A stretch of 5,473 bases of DNA, taken from the NCBI GenBank assembly GCA_028694275.1, contig JAQUTS010000122.1:1-5473 (forward strand). Direction: 5' to 3'. This document shows positions 4,903 to 5,473 of the stretch, in pieces. A program made the position numbers and the translations under genes. Within the stretch, counting starts at the first letter, position 1. Each line of letters opens with the position of its first letter. The notes beneath the pieces were generated by a model. The model ran no database searches, was not told the origin of the DNA, and saw only the letters and a list, made by a program, of their open reading frames with translations. Source of the DNA: Candidatus Gastranaerophilales bacterium. GTDB taxonomy: Bacteria > Cyanobacteriota > Vampirovibrionia > Gastranaerophilales > CAJFVJ01.

Positions 4903-5473
4903 TTAATAACCTATTGCAATATAACCAAATGACACTGCACCTGAAAAAGCTCCGCCACCTTGCCCGTAGCCATAGCACCTATATTGCGAAGGAGAACAAG
5001 CTAAAAGACAAACATTCCAATCGCCAGTAGAGCGTTGAACGACTGAGAATCCTAATAATGCATTAGGAAAAGCTATAGGGAAATTTTGGAGAGCATTATT
5101 ACCTGTAGCTGCCAAATCCCATTGTAAAATAAGCTCACCCGGCAATTGGCACCATCCTTTGGGAGACAAATCTTGCAAAAAACTGTTTCTGTTGAGGTCA
5201 TAATTGTTTTGATTATAGGGATTTGTTACAACAGATGTGATTACACCGCCTGAGACAGTGACTTTGCCGACAGGCACTTTTTCATAATTACCCCACAGAC
5301 TTCCGTTATATTTTTTTGCAAAAGCAGGCTCTCCGCTTGTAAGATAATGAACTTGTCCTTCAATAGACCCCTCCGGAAGTGCTTTTCCATAGCTTAAGCT
5401 TCCGCTCAAAATCTCCATACTTCCATCTGTGCCCATATAAATATTATAAACGCCGTCAGTATTGATAGCCACG
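4903..5473 (-). CDS. Phage tail fibre, C-terminal part (gp53-like C-terminal domain), 5' end outside the window
   Basis: The last 189-190 codons of a minus-strand gene. A GTG codon at 5472 could in principle be a start, but no upstream sequence is left to show a ribosome binding site. Tail fibres are normally longer, so I treat it as truncated by the window edge. Residues 1-80 (counted from 5472) are Gly/Ser-rich beta-type sequence, including a VTVSGGVITSV segment, like a fibre shaft or a beta-structured linker. Residues about 105-189 match the C-terminal domain of phage tail fibres of the gp53-like group: KGWCQLPGELILQWD (105-119), FPIAFPNALLGFSVV (131-145) and the signature ending VSFGYIAIGY (180-189). 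In tailed phages this tip is the receptor-binding part that sets host range, often by binding surface sugars. An unusual touch is the set of cysteines (C108, C155, C159, C166) and a YGYGQGGG stretch (167-174) in the tip. The assembly chaperone follows 14 nt downstream. Confidence 0.82.
   Translation of the reverse strand, partial: VAINTDGVYNIYMGTDGSMEILSGSLSYGKALPEGSIEGQVHYLTSGEPAFAKKYNGSLWGNYEKVPVGKVTVSGGVITSVVTNPYNQNNYDLNRNSFLQDLSPKGWCQLPGELILQWDLAATGNNALQNFPIAFPNALLGFSVVQRSTGDWNVCLLACSPSQYRCYGYGQGGGAFSGAVSFGYIAIGY

Noticed and set aside
4889..4978. Upstream extension of the chaperone gene on the minus strand to an ATG at 4978
   Set aside because: It overlaps the conserved IAIGY end of the tail fibre and encodes an Arg/Trp/Cys-rich stretch unlike the family. 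The ATG at 4888 has an excellent ribosome binding site.
1..5473. tRNA, rRNA, CRISPR array, insertion sequence or attachment site
   Set aside because: I looked for cloverleaf-like arms, spaced direct repeats, transposase motifs and long terminal repeats and saw none; a covariance or repeat search could not be run.

Overview
The window is AT-rich, densely coded bacterial DNA with strong Shine-Dalgarno sites and short spacers. I cannot fix the taxon from sequence alone. The low GC, a short phenylalanine-glycine motif (INFG) in the unstructured N-terminus of the TPR protein, and the mix of surface-glycan and phage tail genes would fit a gut-type bacterium such as a Gastranaerophilales (Vampirovibrionia) member. 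That is a weak inference from memory, and a low-GC Gram-negative or Firmicute host is not excluded.

Layout. (1) Positions 1-1491, plus strand: a compact three-gene run made of the 3' end of a hexapeptide-repeat acyltransferase, a class I SAM-dependent methyltransferase and a small SGNH esterase/acyltransferase of the M. smegmatis MsAcT type. The spacers are 4 and 3 nt, so the genes are almost certainly co-transcribed and probably translationally coupled. (2) Positions 1492-1642: a short non-coding gap with TGCCA/TGGCA inverted repeats. (3) Positions 1643-2986, plus strand: a membrane-anchored protein with about eight or nine TPR repeats. (4) Positions 2987-3133: a gap holding a good sigma-70-type promoter. 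(5) Positions 3134-4252, plus strand: glf, UDP-galactopyranose mutase, the source of UDP-galactofuranose for surface glycans. (6) Positions 4253-4312: a convergent gap with a clear rho-independent terminator that works on the minus strand. (7) Positions 4313-5473, minus strand: the last two genes of a phage-like tail module, a DUF4376-type tail-fibre assembly chaperone and, upstream of it, a tail fibre with a gp53-like C-terminal domain that runs off the window.

How the genes may work together. The acyltransferase, methyltransferase and SGNH enzyme could add, cap or remove small groups on a shared metabolite or sugar. glf supplies a furanose sugar to the envelope, and the tail fibre at the right edge is the kind of protein that binds surface glycans. 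The right edge is therefore the most interesting place: a prophage or tail-like particle ends 60 bp from a surface-sugar gene. I see no tRNA, rRNA, CRISPR array, insertion sequence or attachment site, and no clearly novel multi-gene system.
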